Numbered from the stretch's first letter, positions 17,687-27,833 are shown. The stretch is DNA of 64,000 nucleotides from Gemmatales bacterium (GCA_025060195.1 JANXCQ010000006.1:1-64000), one strand, 5' to 3'. A program made the numbers and translations. The notes: a model not told the origin generated them from the sequence alone.

Positions 17687-19453
17687 TTGAAAGGCGAGAA
17701 CATCACGGGCCTGGGCTTGGCGACTAATATCTCCGCGGCAGGGTGCATGACGTTTTCCCCCGATGGCCTGACGTTAGCCGCCGCGGTTGATCCGCAACCT
17801 CTGCCTCCACCGCTTCCTGGTGGCGGCACAGTCACTCCGCGGCCGGACCCGAGAATCATCGGTCTGTGGGACACACGCACCGGCGCGTTCATTCGCTATC
17901 TGGATGGACATCGTCAAGATGTAAACTGCCTGCGCTTCTCTCCCGAAGGGGAATTGCTCGCCTCCGGGTCGGTTGACCAAACCGTGTGCATCTGGGAGGT
18001 CAGCACGGGAGAAATGCGTACGCAGTTGCGAGGCCACGAGGGCGTGCTGGCCGACGTCATCTTCACCGCGGCCAACGAGGTTCGCACCGTTGCTCAAGAT
18101 GGCACGGTGCGCCGGTGGAATCTCCGGGTCAATTCCTCGCAGATTCTACCCCTGGAAGTGGAAGGCCAGCAAATTAGCGGCATCGGTTTCGTCAATTCCC
18201 GACAAGTGCTGATGGTCACCACCAAGGGCGAGGTATCCTTGTGGGACCTTGATCCCCTGCGTCGCATTCGGCATTTCACCATTCCCGAGATGGCCGAGGG
18301 ATTAGACGGTCTCACTTTCCCGCGGGGAGGCAACTTCACCTCCGGCTTACTCATCTCCCCCGATGGCAACCACTTTGCCCTGCGGAGCTGGGTACAGAGC
18401 CAAGAATGGATTCTGGCGGATTCGCGTACCGGCAAACCTCTCACCGCGGCGCCGACCACCGACGCCAACGAACATGGTATTGCGATTACCGCCTTAGCCT
18501 TTTCCCGAGACGGAGCTTATCTGGCCAGCGGCGACGCGGAGGGCAAAATCCTAATTTGGCAGCTGCAACCGGAGCCGAGGTTGGTGGCTCGGGCCGCGAC
18601 TCGCGGAGCGCCTGTGGCCAGCCTGGATTTCGTTGCCGCTCCCGATACGTTGGCGATTGCCCTCACGGAGTTCAGACGTCTCTCATATACGATTGGTGGA
18701 GTACCTCTGAAAGAAGCCCCTCCTTTCCGTCTGTTCAACTGGAAGGAGACCAAGGACATTTCCCGTGTGGAATTGCCGCCAAGAACCGTACAGCGCACTT
18801 GTTTATCCTCGGATGGACGTTTTGCTACATATGTCGAATTGGCCCAGCCGGTGGTAGTCGTCCTCGACTTAATCACTCGTGTGGAGGTAGCCCGTTGCCG
18901 AGTAGATATTCCGAACTTCCGCGCCAACAGCCTTACGGTGCTTGATATCGCCCTCCACCCCAGCGGCAAATATGTCGCCCTTGCCACACCTCAGGGAATC
19001 CACGTTTACCAGCTCAGCGATGGCGCGCTCGTGTGGGATAGCTCGCAGGACCCGGGAGACCCGCGACGAACCTTCAGCGTTTGCTCGCTGGCGTGGTCAT
19101 TCGATGGTCAGCGTCTGGCTGCTGGCACGTTTGAAACAGTGTACTTTTACCGACCTTTCGCTAAGGAGAAGTCCGTGGTGGGGCAAGCCTTCTATCGTCC
19201 GCCCTACCGACCAGGGATTGTCGCGGCCCCCTTCCGAGGCGTCTTCCTCCCAGGCACCGAGGTGTTCCTCGCAGGAGCGCCGGATGGCCAAATTGTCGTG
19301 CTCGACGCAGCCACAGGGAAACTGCTCTCCCGCCGAGCTGGCCATAGCTTGCCCGTGTCGGCTATCGCTCTTTCACGCGACAGGCAGCACTTAGCTACTG
19401 GAAGCGAAGATTGCTCCATTCTGATTTGGGACGTTGCCGAGTTATTACGCTAA
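17687..19453 (+). CDS. WD40-repeat protein, probably truncated at the 5' end
   Basis: 588 residues from the first possible start, a TTG at 17687 without a Shine-Dalgarno sequence. Clear WD40 blades run to the end: CLRFSPEGELLASGSVDQT, ALAFSRDGAYLASGDAEGK and AIALSRDRQHLATGSEDCS, the last ending in ILIWD. The frame is open back to a stop at 17612-17614, and its upstream part ends in ITLWNLKGEN, which itself looks like the d-strand of another blade. No ATG or GTG lies in that extension. I see no signal peptide or kinase/sigma domain that usually precedes such repeats in planctomycetes. It may be a protein-binding propeller, or a fragment of a longer gene that lost its beginning. Confidence 0.7.
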   Translation: MKGENITGLGLATNISAAGCMTFSPDGLTLAAAVDPQPLPPPLPGGGTVTPRPDPRIIGLWDTRTGAFIRYLDGHRQDVNCLRFSPEGELLASGSVDQTVCIWEVSTGEMRTQLRGHEGVLADVIFTAANEVRTVAQDGTVRRWNLRVNSSQILPLEVEGQQISGIGFVNSRQVLMVTTKGEVSLWDLDPLRRIRHFTIPEMAEGLDGLTFPRGGNFTSGLLISPDGNHFALRSWVQSQEWILADSRTGKPLTAAPTTDANEHGIAITALAFSRDGAYLASGDAEGKILIWQLQPEPRLVARAATRGAPVASLDFVAAPDTLAIALTEFRRLSYTIGGVPLKEAPPFRLFNWKETKDISRVELPPRTVQRTCLSSDGRFATYVELAQPVVVVLDLITRVEVARCRVDIPNFRANSLTVLDIALHPSGKYVALATPQGIHVYQLSDGALVWDSSQDPGDPRRTFSVCSLAWSFDGQRLAAGTFETVYFYRPFAKEKSVVGQAFYRPPYRPGIVAAPFRGVFLPGTEVFLAGAPDGQIVVLDAATGKLLSRRAGHSLPVSAIALSRDRQHLATGSEDCSILIWDVAELLR

Positions 19454-20284
19454 GGAAGCGACACATTTCGGGGGCCTCCTCATAACCGAAGGTTTTCGTA
19501 AAAGCACTAAGGTTGTCTCGTGGAAATTGGATAGAAACTCTTCTGTGTCGCCGGGGCTGATACGACTACTGAGTTGTCTAGTAACGTAAAGCTCTTGGAC
19601 TCGCACTTCCGAGCCTAACTAATTGCAACCGCTCGAGACAGCGGAAGAAAGCTAAGCCGCTTTTAGACAAGATGAAGGCTACATCTGAGCTTAGGATTCC
19701 GATTGCGGCCAAGTTTGAAAATCAGGCTCAAGAGAGGGATACTTGGTTTTCCATGTATGAGCGCCGCCCAGGTCATTTTCCAGTCGGGCGGCATCAGAAA
19801 ATACCCAAAGATCCCAGCCTTGTCGGGGAATGAGCTAATCGTGAGAGGGGTTTAACTTTCGGCTTAGGCGGGCGTGAACCGCTATACAAGACTAACTCGA
19901 TTGCGGCCAAACTTAGCGGGCAAGCCTAAGTCTCGATATCAAGCGGGAACACCAATTGTTATGCAGTTGATTCCATAGGTTGGTGAACGAACGGCTGGCG
20001 CATAGCTCTAAGACTTGTGCACAGAAATGCAGCGTGAGATCAGACGACAGCTGGCTCGGAGCGCCATCTGCGCAAATCTGCATTGTCTGCGGGTTGCTAA
20101 GGGAACGGTTCCGTGGAGGTTAAATGCTTTCTTGGCCGTTAATTATGGGGCTGGAAGCAACTAACTGCGGCTTACCCAAGGAGACTCAGAAATAGAGAAG
20201 GGCGCAATGGGGCATGCCAGAGGTTAAAGACCGTGCACGGATCGAATGTGCGCTTGCCCAGATTAGAGAGATGCGGTCAGCCTA
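19454..20284. other. Long intergenic stretch with a possible coding relic
   Basis: 831 bp with no gene that I can defend. On the minus strand, about 19690-19830, a stop-free frame of some 45 codons reads like protein (it contains GWDLWVFSDAARLENDLGG and ends PDFQTWPQSES before a stop), but it has no start or family match. A 12-base identical word, gattgcggccaa, occurs at 19701 and 19899. No RNA gene or terminator was recognised. Confidence 0.35.
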
Positions 20285-21769
20285 TCAGGCGAGCATCTTG
20301 GTAATGACCTTGCCGCCGATATCGGTGAGACGGAAGTCTCGGCCCTGGAAGCGATAGGTAAGCTTGGTGTGGTCGAAACCAAACAGGTATAGGATAGTGG
20401 CGTGCAGGTCGTGAATATGGATTGGGTCTTCAACGATGCCCCATCCGATCTCGTCGGTCTTGCCGATGACTTGCCCGCCTTTGATGCCGCCGCCGGCAAG
20501 CCAGATCGAAAAAGCGAACGGATGATGATCGCGTCCTGAGACGCTGGTGAATCCTGGGCGGTTTTCGCCTAAAGGCGTGCGCCCAAATTCTGATAGCCAC
20601 ATGACCAGTGTGGAATCGAGCAGGCCGCGACGTTTCAGGTCCTTCAGGAGGGCAGCAATCGGCTGGTCGGCCATCTTGCAGTTGAAGGCCAATTCCTTGT
20701 CTAAATTGCTGTGATGATCCCAAGAAGCGTGGAAAATGGAAACGAAACGGACACCTCGCTCAATAAGCCGACGGGCCAACAGACAGTTTAGTGCGAAGGC
20801 GTGGAAAACGCCCCGACCACCGCCCCGGGAGCTGGTGCCGTCATCGTTACGGAATAGCCCGTACATTTCGAGGGTTTCCTTGGTTTCATTGCTGAAATCG
20901 AGTAACTCCGGGGCGGCGGCCTGCATGCGGAAAGCAAGTTCATACGCGGCAATGCGACTTTGGATTTCAGGATCCCGGGCAACTTGGCCATGTAGCTGGT
21001 TCAAGTCGCGCAGCGCGGCGATGGTTTTTTCCTGCATGCTCCGCGTAACCCCGGGCGGGTTGTTGAGGTTCAAGACGGGCTCTCCCTGATTGCGGAAGAG
21101 CACGCCTGCGTAAGTCGTGGGGAGGAATCCGCTCGACCAGTTCGAGGTACCGCCACTGGTACCCCGTCCCGCAGTTAGCACGACGTAACCTGGCAAGTTC
21201 CGGGATTCGCTGCCCAGCCCATAGACGAGCCAAGAGCCTATACTCGGTCGGCCAAACTGAGTCGAACCTGTATTCATCAGTAACTGACCAGGATGGTGGT
21301 TGAACGCCTCGGTGTACATCGAGCGAATCAGGCAAATATCGTCCACGCACGTGGCCAAATGGGGCAGAAAATCGGAAAGCTCCATGCCGCATTGACCATG
21401 TTTCTGGAACTTCCGCGGGCTGCCCATCAACGTGGCTGTGTCTTTCTGGATGAATGCAAAGCGGACGTTTTTGATTAGCGACTCCGGGAGCTTCTGCCCG
21501 TGCAGCTCGTTCAGTTTCGGTTTAGGATCGAACAAATCAAGCTGGCTCGGCGCTCCCTCAAGATAGATGCAGATACAGTTTTTCGCCTTGCCGGGGAAGT
21601 GACCAGGTCGGGGTGCCAGGGGATTGATGCGGCGATCCAGATAAGCCTCTTCAGCCAGCAACCGATCATCGCGGAGCATACTGGCCAGTGCCAACAAACC
21701 GATTCCGCCCGCCGTTGAGGTTAAAAACGACCGCCGGCTTTGCAGGACAAATTCTTCCCACGGCGTCAT
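20285..21769 (-). CDS. DUF1501 protein (Tat-exported, sulfatase-like fold)
   Basis: About 494 residues from the ATG at 21769. That start is chosen because GGAGGAG lies about 8 bases upstream and the protein then begins MTPWEEFVLQSRRSFL with a Tat-type RR motif and a hydrophobic stretch. An upstream in-frame ATG at 21847 lacks these features. DUF1501 belongs to the alkaline-phosphatase/sulfatase superfamily. Visible blocks are YLEGAPSQLDLFDPKP, GRDHHPFAFSIWLAGGG and a C-terminal HDLHATILYLFG. The nearly universal planctomycete arrangement puts it directly after a cytochrome-DUF1549-DUF1553 gene, as here. Substrate unknown; carbohydrate or sulfated polymer processing is often assumed, without direct proof. 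Confidence 0.9.
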   Translation of the reverse strand: MTPWEEFVLQSRRSFLTSTAGGIGLLALASMLRDDRLLAEEAYLDRRINPLAPRPGHFPGKAKNCICIYLEGAPSQLDLFDPKPKLNELHGQKLPESLIKNVRFAFIQKDTATLMGSPRKFQKHGQCGMELSDFLPHLATCVDDICLIRSMYTEAFNHHPGQLLMNTGSTQFGRPSIGSWLVYGLGSESRNLPGYVVLTAGRGTSGGTSNWSSGFLPTTYAGVLFRNQGEPVLNLNNPPGVTRSMQEKTIAALRDLNQLHGQVARDPEIQSRIAAYELAFRMQAAAPELLDFSNETKETLEMYGLFRNDDGTSSRGGGRGVFHAFALNCLLARRLIERGVRFVSIFHASWDHHSNLDKELAFNCKMADQPIAALLKDLKRRGLLDSTLVMWLSEFGRTPLGENRPGFTSVSGRDHHPFAFSIWLAGGGIKGGQVIGKTDEIGWGIVEDPIHIHDLHATILYLFGFDHTKLTYRFQGRDFRLTDIGGKVITKMLA

Positions 21770-21849
21770 GGTGGATGCTCCTCCGTCAGGCGGCAGTGTT
21801 CTTATGCTTTCTTTATCTGCTGGTGCCCTTTTGGGCAAAGGGTCCATAT

Positions 21850-24378
21850 CTATTCACGTGTAATAAATTCGTCGAGGTTCAGCAGGACTCGCGCCAGCCC
21901 CACCCAAGCCACAGCTTCGGGTATGGGTACCCGCTCGGGCATATAGGAACCCAACAACCCCTCGGCTTGCTTTACATTGTGTTGGGCCTCAGTGTGCAAT
22001 TCATGCCAAAGCAGTTCCAGTCGGCTCAATTCGGCGACAGTGGGTTCGCGTGTCAGGGCGGTGCGAAATGCCAGGCGAATGCGCTGCCGTAAGTCGCCGG
22101 GGGACTCGGCCAGCCGTTTCCCCAAGGCTTGGGCGCACTCGACAAAGACCACGTCGTTGAGCAAGGTGAGCGATTGCAAAGGCGTATTGGAGCGTTCACG
22201 TTTCATGCAGCATGTGTTTGAATCTGGGGCGTCGAACATGACCAAGGTCGGATACGGACTGGTACGCTGGAACCAAATGTATAATCCCCGGCGATAACGA
22301 TCCGGTCCCGTACTCTCAATCCAGCGAGCGCTTCCCGCATAGGTCAGCTCTGAAATGCCCGGCGGTTGCGGGGGACGCACACTCGGTCCGCCGATGCGCC
22401 GTACTAGCAGGCCGCTGACCGCCAAGGCGTTATCGCGAATCACTTCAGCTTCCAAACGCAGGCGGTTTTGCCGAGCCAGCAACGTGTTATATGGATCGCG
22501 TTGTTCCAATTCAGGACGATATGCCGAGGATTGCCGATATGTGGCCGAGGTTACAATCAGCCGGTGTAGTTTCTTCAAGCTCCATCCCTGACGGACAAAC
22601 TCGCTGGCCAACCAATCGAGTAGTTCGGGGTGCGAGGGTTTTTCACCCTGGGTACCGAAATCATTGACCGTAGCAACGATGCCGCGACCGAAATAACGTT
22701 GCCAAATCCAATTGACCGTGACACGCGGCGTGAGCGGGTTGGCCGGGTCCACGATCCACTCGGCGAGGTCTAAGCGGTTGGGCGGGTTGTGCCGCGGACG
22801 GAACGGATGCAGCACCGCGGGCGTACCGGGTTGCACTTCCGCGCCAGGTCGAAGGAAATCGCCTCGAATCAACACATGGGTTTTCCGCAGCGGCCCGAGG
22901 CGCAATGTCTGCGCGTGGGTAAGTGTCGGCTTAGCCCGATCATGCGCCTGGAGCTTGCGATTCAGCTCCGAAAGCATGGCATCGCTATGGGCTAGGTGAT
23001 CCAACAAGACCTTCAACTGGTCGGGCTTGCGGGATGCCGCGGGAATGTTCAGCACCGCCTGTACGGGCGCAGGGAGTTTAGCACGCTCGGATTCGGTCAG
23101 TTTCGCCTCCCAGTTGGGCAATTGCTCACGCAGCTCCTGTCGCCGTTTTTCAATGGCCTGAACCAGTTGCTGACGCTGGCGTTCGTGTTCGGTGATTTTC
23201 GGCAGCACCACCTCTTCTTCTCCAGGCAGCGGCGCCGGTATGTCCACCTCGTCGTCGCTGTTGAAAAACGCAAACAACTGATAAAACTCACGCTGAGTAA
23301 ACGGATCATATTTGTGATCATGACATTGACAGCAATTCATGGTCGTACCGAAAAACACCGCGAACGTTGTATTGACCCGATCCACGACTGCCTCAACGCG
23401 GAACTGTTCCTGGTCCACACCCCCCTCACGGTTGGTTAGCGTGTTGCGATGAAAGCCCGTAGCCACTTTTTGCTCTATAGTCGCATTAGGCAGCAAATCA
23501 CCCGCTAGCTGTTCGATCACAAATTGGTCGAAAGGCTTATCCTCATTGAGTGCAGCAATGACCCAATTGCGCCAGCGCCAGGCCCAAGGCCGACCCAGGT
23601 CCTTCTCGTAACCATCGGTGTCAGCATAGCGAGCCAAGTCGAGCCAATGCCGCGCCCAGCGCTCGCCGTAATGCGGGGAATTCAGCAAGCGCTCCACCGC
23701 CCGCTCGTAAGCATCAGGGCGAGTATCTCCCAGGTACGCTTCAATCTCGTCTAACGTAGGAGGCAGGCCGGTCAAATCGAGGCTCACCCGCCTCAGCAAC
23801 GTGAGTTTATCTGCTTCCGGCGCGGGCTGGATACCCTCCTGTTCCAAGCGTTCCAGGACAAACGCATCAATGGGATTACGCACCCAAGCGGAGTTTTTCA
23901 CTAACGGAACGGGCGGGCGTCGAATGGGCTGGTACGCCCAATGGTCGGAGCGCAGAGCGACTGGCCCCGACTCCGGTTTCGGCCAAGACGCTCCCTGGTC
24001 GATCCAAGTACGCAGCTTGGCGATTTCCTCAGCAGACAGAGGCCGGCCACCTTCAGGCATCTTCAACTCGGGATCACTTCCATCCACCACGCGCACCAAA
24101 CGACTCTCCCGACTCTTGCCAGGAACGATCACCGGCCCCGAATTACCACCTCGAAATGCCAAGTCAGGATGGTCGAGGCGTAACCCGCCTTGAGCCTTAC
24201 GCGGCCCGTGGCACGCAATGCAATGTTTACTCAGGATTGGCTGAATATCGCGCACAAAATCCACAGTCGTTACGCTAGGAAGAGGAGCTTTCGATGGCTC
24301 TAGACGCGGTGCTTGCGCCTGGACCAAGGCCAGCGATACGCTCCATCCTAAGAGCCCAACGACCGCGACTTTTCTCAT
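21850..24378 (-). CDS. Planctomycete cytochrome c - DUF1549 - DUF1553 protein
   Basis: About 842 residues from ATG 24378, preceded by GAGGAAG at about 7 bases. A TTG 18 bp upstream is a weaker alternative. Signal peptide (VAVVGLLGWSVSLALVQA), then a PSCyt1 haem domain with CIACH (C53-C56-H57), then DUF1549 (~150-360; RVSLDLTGLPPTLDEIEAYL, GERWARHWLDLARYADTDG, CQCHDHKYDPFTQ) and DUF1553 (~545-800; PRVTVNWIWQRYFGRGIV, RLHRLIVTSATYRQSS-like block). A linker of about 150 residues containing a charged helix lies between them. It is an exported redox-linked protein of unknown reaction, expressed with the DUF1501 gene downstream. Confidence 0.9.
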   Translation of the reverse strand: MRKVAVVGLLGWSVSLALVQAQAPRLEPSKAPLPSVTTVDFVRDIQPILSKHCIACHGPRKAQGGLRLDHPDLAFRGGNSGPVIVPGKSRESRLVRVVDGSDPELKMPEGGRPLSAEEIAKLRTWIDQGASWPKPESGPVALRSDHWAYQPIRRPPVPLVKNSAWVRNPIDAFVLERLEQEGIQPAPEADKLTLLRRVSLDLTGLPPTLDEIEAYLGDTRPDAYERAVERLLNSPHYGERWARHWLDLARYADTDGYEKDLGRPWAWRWRNWVIAALNEDKPFDQFVIEQLAGDLLPNATIEQKVATGFHRNTLTNREGGVDQEQFRVEAVVDRVNTTFAVFFGTTMNCCQCHDHKYDPFTQREFYQLFAFFNSDDEVDIPAPLPGEEEVVLPKITEHERQRQQLVQAIEKRRQELREQLPNWEAKLTESERAKLPAPVQAVLNIPAASRKPDQLKVLLDHLAHSDAMLSELNRKLQAHDRAKPTLTHAQTLRLGPLRKTHVLIRGDFLRPGAEVQPGTPAVLHPFRPRHNPPNRLDLAEWIVDPANPLTPRVTVNWIWQRYFGRGIVATVNDFGTQGEKPSHPELLDWLASEFVRQGWSLKKLHRLIVTSATYRQSSAYRPELEQRDPYNTLLARQNRLRLEAEVIRDNALAVSGLLVRRIGGPSVRPPQPPGISELTYAGSARWIESTGPDRYRRGLYIWFQRTSPYPTLVMFDAPDSNTCCMKRERSNTPLQSLTLLNDVVFVECAQALGKRLAESPGDLRQRIRLAFRTALTREPTVAELSRLELLWHELHTEAQHNVKQAEGLLGSYMPERVPIPEAVAWVGLARVLLNLDEFITRE

Positions 24379-24649
24379 AGCACACTTCCTCACCAACTGT
24401 CAGCAGGCGGGGCACTTTGGCAGGTCCATTAAATAGTTTATCGACTTGTCTACCCTATGGCAACGCTGGTTAACGTTTAGAAGGTCGACCGCCACTAATT
24501 TTTCGCCCTGGGAACTTTGTGCGCCGCAGCACGGTCTAATATCCTGGAATGAACTGGTCGTGGCGCAGTGGCCGTCTATACGATAAACATTGGGACATTC
24601 AGGCCAAAGGCGGGACGAAGTGAACCATCGCGGCTTGGGAGGAAAACCT

Positions 24650-26329
24650 ATGCAGCGGGCCTATCCGAACCAACCTCGACAATCGGTGTGGTTGAGCATG
24701 TTAGCAGCGTTAGGCCTGGCTCTGTTACTGGGTCAGCCGACTTCTTATGGTGGCCAAGTCCCCTCTCAATCTAGTGGTTCCGTCATAGATGATGATATTA
24801 TCCGTTACATCAACACCACCTTGGAGAAAGCCTGGGCAGACAATGGGATTGAGCCTTCCAAGCCCGCAACGGAGCATGAGTGGCTGCGCCGTGTTTACCT
24901 CGATGTTATCGGCCGTATCCCTACCGTTGCCGAGATCAACTCTTACATGAACATGCCCACCGCCACGCGCCGGAAACAATTGATCCAGACCTTGTTGCGC
25001 AGCGATGAATATGCCGACAGTTGGGCTACCATCTGGACCATCTGGTTGATCACGCGTACAAGCCCGCCAGGAGTTAGCCGCACTAAGCTCCACGAATGGC
25101 TGGCGGAAAGTTTTGCCACCAACAAGCCTTACAACATTCTTGCCAAAGAACTAATCACAGCCCGTGGCAAGTGCGAGGAGAACGGACCGGCCAATTTCAT
25201 TGCTGCTTGGGTGGGCGAACCGATACCAGGAGAGTTTCGTCAACGCGATGGGTACTTCGACATGGTGCCCCTGACTTCGCGCATTACCAAAGTGTTCGTC
25301 GGCACGCAGATTCACTGTACTCAGTGCCACAATCACCCCTTCATTGATTCGCGCAAACAGGATCAATTCTGGAAATTCAACGCTTTCTTGCGCCAAGTGC
25401 GGCGTGAACCTGCTGTTATTCAGGGCAACAATAAAACTGTAGCCCGCTTTTACACCATTGAGGAAGATCCAAACGTCAATCCCAGTGGCGCCGTGTTCTA
25501 CGAACAGCGTAATGGTTTGGTGCTCAATGTATCAGCAGCTTATCTGGACGGCACTCGCCCCAAAATGGAACCCGGCAAGCGTCGGGAAATGCTCGCGGAC
25601 CTGATTATCCAGGATCCCATGTTTGCCAAAGCCTTGGTCAATCGCTACTGGGCACACTTCTTCGGGCGCGGCTTTTGTCATCCATTTGACGATTTCGGCG
25701 AACATAACGAGTTGGCCCATCCAGAACTGCTCGACAAGCTGGCCGACGCCTTCGTCGCGGCCAACTATGACCTGCGTCGGCTTATCACATGGATTACACT
25801 TTCCCGACCATATTCGCTCTCGAGTATCAGCAACAAAACCAACCGCTCCCAGGACGCCGCACCTTTCTTTGCCAAGATGCAGCTCAAGGCGATGTCGCCC
25901 GAACAACTGGTGGATTCCATCTTCATCGCCACGGGCGCGGACAAGACGCCCAGAAAGCCCGAAGAACGTCGCAAAATGTATGAGGACTGGCTCCGCGAGT
26001 TCACCGTGCGGTTCGGCGATGACGAAGGCAACGAGGCTACGTTCAATGGCACCATCGTGCAGGCCCTGATGCTCCTCAACGGTAATCGTATCAACGATGC
26101 CGTCCGCGCCAGCCAAGGCAATACCACCTGGACTGCGGCGCGCATGGGCTACAAGGGCTTGGATTACGTCTTCCTGGCCGCTCTGAGCCGACCTCCCAAC
26201 GCGAAAGAACGTCAGTTAGCTAAGCAGATCATGGACCATGCCTTGCAAGCTAGTAAATCGCTCGAAGTCGCTTATCAGGACATTCTCTGGGCACTACTCA
26301 ACAGCAACGAATTCTTCCTCAACCACTAG
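24650..26329 (+). CDS. DUF1549/DUF1553 protein without cytochrome domain
   Basis: About 559 residues. The start at ATG 24650 is supported by GGGAGG about 8 bases upstream and by the signal-like segment that follows (VWLSMLAALGLALLLGQP). The DUF1549 part has RRVYLDVIGRIPTVAEINSY and CTQCHNHPF, and the DUF1553 part has KALVNRYWAHFFGRGF and WITLSRPYSLSS. There is no N-terminal PSCyt1 CxxCH, unlike the divergent paralogue upstream; the only CxxCH is the CTQCH in the DUF1549 core, which is normal for that domain. The two genes are divergent, with about 270 bp between starts, and may share a control region. Confidence 0.88.
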   Translation: MQRAYPNQPRQSVWLSMLAALGLALLLGQPTSYGGQVPSQSSGSVIDDDIIRYINTTLEKAWADNGIEPSKPATEHEWLRRVYLDVIGRIPTVAEINSYMNMPTATRRKQLIQTLLRSDEYADSWATIWTIWLITRTSPPGVSRTKLHEWLAESFATNKPYNILAKELITARGKCEENGPANFIAAWVGEPIPGEFRQRDGYFDMVPLTSRITKVFVGTQIHCTQCHNHPFIDSRKQDQFWKFNAFLRQVRREPAVIQGNNKTVARFYTIEEDPNVNPSGAVFYEQRNGLVLNVSAAYLDGTRPKMEPGKRREMLADLIIQDPMFAKALVNRYWAHFFGRGFCHPFDDFGEHNELAHPELLDKLADAFVAANYDLRRLITWITLSRPYSLSSISNKTNRSQDAAPFFAKMQLKAMSPEQLVDSIFIATGADKTPRKPEERRKMYEDWLREFTVRFGDDEGNEATFNGTIVQALMLLNGNRINDAVRASQGNTTWTAARMGYKGLDYVFLAALSRPPNAKERQLAKQIMDHALQASKSLEVAYQDILWALLNSNEFFLNH

Positions 26330-27242
26330 TGAACGTTGCGGTTCTACTTACAGAGCCCCTTAGCTGCCATTATAGGCGGATTATTAGGACAGTCCGTTTT
26401 TTGACTTCCGCTAGGCATGTTTCATATTGATACAAGGCGTAATCTACCTAAAAAAGCGCATAATAAAGTTCCCCAACTTCGGAATGGTAACTTTACGTCT
26501 CTAAACTAAAGTGCGTCTGGTCGGAGTGCAACACTGTTTCTCGGCGTTAGTACACACAGAGATCTAGAATGTAGATTTGCTCACTACCAAGAGGAGGTGC
26601 CGACCAGGAGTTCTGTCGATCACTCGGCAATGGTAAATGTCGTTCGATATGATGTAAAGTAACGACTCAGTTCTAAGCAGCTGGGGCGAATGCATGGCAT
26701 TTGAGTTCAGCTGGAATTTATTAGCATCCGACGGTGGCTATGCTGTAACAATCAATTATCTTGGCGCGATAGCCTTTAGAGAGGCGAACACTTCAGTCAT
26801 CCCTGGATTAGCTGTCGGAGCAGCCATTAGCACCGCGTGTAGAGGAGCATCCGAAGACGCATCGGACTCCATGCTGGCGGCGGTTCTACGTCGCTGACGG
26901 GATGATACTTAGTGTCCCACGCTGAGCCCAAGCCCCTCGTGTTAACATGACTCGGGTACAAACGGGTTGGCTAAGATCCTGGTTCGATTTTTCAGAGAAG
27001 AAATTTGCTAGGCTGGACTCTGCGGGGAACGCATATTCGATTAGGGCAAATGTCAGCCGTCATCACGCTTGGTTACACTAAGCCAAACGCGCCAAGTCCT
27101 TGACGCTTCGAGCTTGCAAACCAAGGAACTCGCACCCACTAGGTTACTAGATCATGTGATCCAGATATGCAGCAGGACTTCGATTGGTGGATATAATACG
27201 GCTGAGCAGGTCTGCACGCCTTTCTGCGCGGGGCAAGCTGTC
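26330..27242. other. Long intergenic stretch, no supported gene
   Basis: About 900 bp of lower-GC sequence. A 67-codon frame at 26694-26897 has no start context or family resemblance and is not called. A GAGGAGGTG word near 26591 resembles a Shine-Dalgarno sequence but is not followed by a usable ORF. The start chosen for the next gene (27243) leaves the upstream part of its frame as non-coding. Confidence 0.4.
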
Positions 27243-27833
27243 ATGCGCCTTTTCTTAGCCGCTATAACTTTTTACGCGAGTATTATGCTTTTCGCTGTAG
27301 TTATCTGCAGGGAACGGCTTACCCTGCTAACTGTCCTAGCTTGGCGCATATTTATTCCTTTTGCATTATGGCGCAGTTATTATCTGTTTCGACCACACAT
27401 CCCGACGCGAGAAGAACTCGAGCTCGCAGATTTGCTCAGCGCTGTCTCCTATCATGGGTTACGTGCATTTGGTATCGAGGATTATAATGACGAAGGACCT
27501 CATTACTTTATCGAATTGCAGGATGGTTCTATCATTTACTTCGTCGGGCAGTATCTTTATGAGTACGAACCTATCGAGGATGATGATCCAGAAGCACGCG
27601 AACCCAGGAGATTCCCCTGCACTGATTTCACCGTATATCGGCATAAGGAGGAGGGATATACGGTAGATCTGGAGGTGCATGGGAAGGCTTTGGAGCCAGA
27701 AGTAATTTTTAGAATCAAAGATCCGTTTTACGTACTAGAGAAATTGCTCGGCCGCTGGCCTGAAGATGGCGACGTCATTACTGATTGGCGTTATGAGGAT
27801 TTGCGGGATGCGCTTCGTGAATTCTCTAAGTAA
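27243..27833 (+). CDS. Hypothetical membrane-anchored protein
   Basis: About 196 residues from ATG 27243. The frame extends further upstream but that part is not protein-like. Two hydrophobic segments at the N-terminus (LFLAAITFYASIMLFAVVI and LTVLAWRIFIPFALW, ~2-40) are followed by a soluble acidic domain of about 150 residues (EYEPIEDDDPEAREPRRFP; DWRYEDLRDALREFSK at the end). I do not recognise the family. The compact alpha/beta pattern of the soluble part suggests a small folded domain facing the cytoplasm, by the positive charges after the second helix. It is alone, with long spacers on both sides. Confidence 0.6.
   Translation: MRLFLAAITFYASIMLFAVVICRERLTLLTVLAWRIFIPFALWRSYYLFRPHIPTREELELADLLSAVSYHGLRAFGIEDYNDEGPHYFIELQDGSIIYFVGQYLYEYEPIEDDDPEAREPRRFPCTDFTVYRHKEEGYTVDLEVHGKALEPEVIFRIKDPFYVLEKLLGRWPEDGDVITDWRYEDLRDALREFSK

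Noticed and set aside
19701-19910. Repeated 12-base word gattgcggccaa in the intergenic stretch
   Set aside because: Only two copies and no flanking symmetry, so no evidence of an attachment site or CRISPR repeat.
25532-26116. 194-codon minus-strand frame inside the DUF1549/DUF1553 gene
   Set aside because: Shadow frame; the sense-strand product has clear family blocks.
26694-26897. 67-codon frame in the 900-bp spacer
   Set aside because: No ribosome-binding site, no family resemblance, unremarkable composition.
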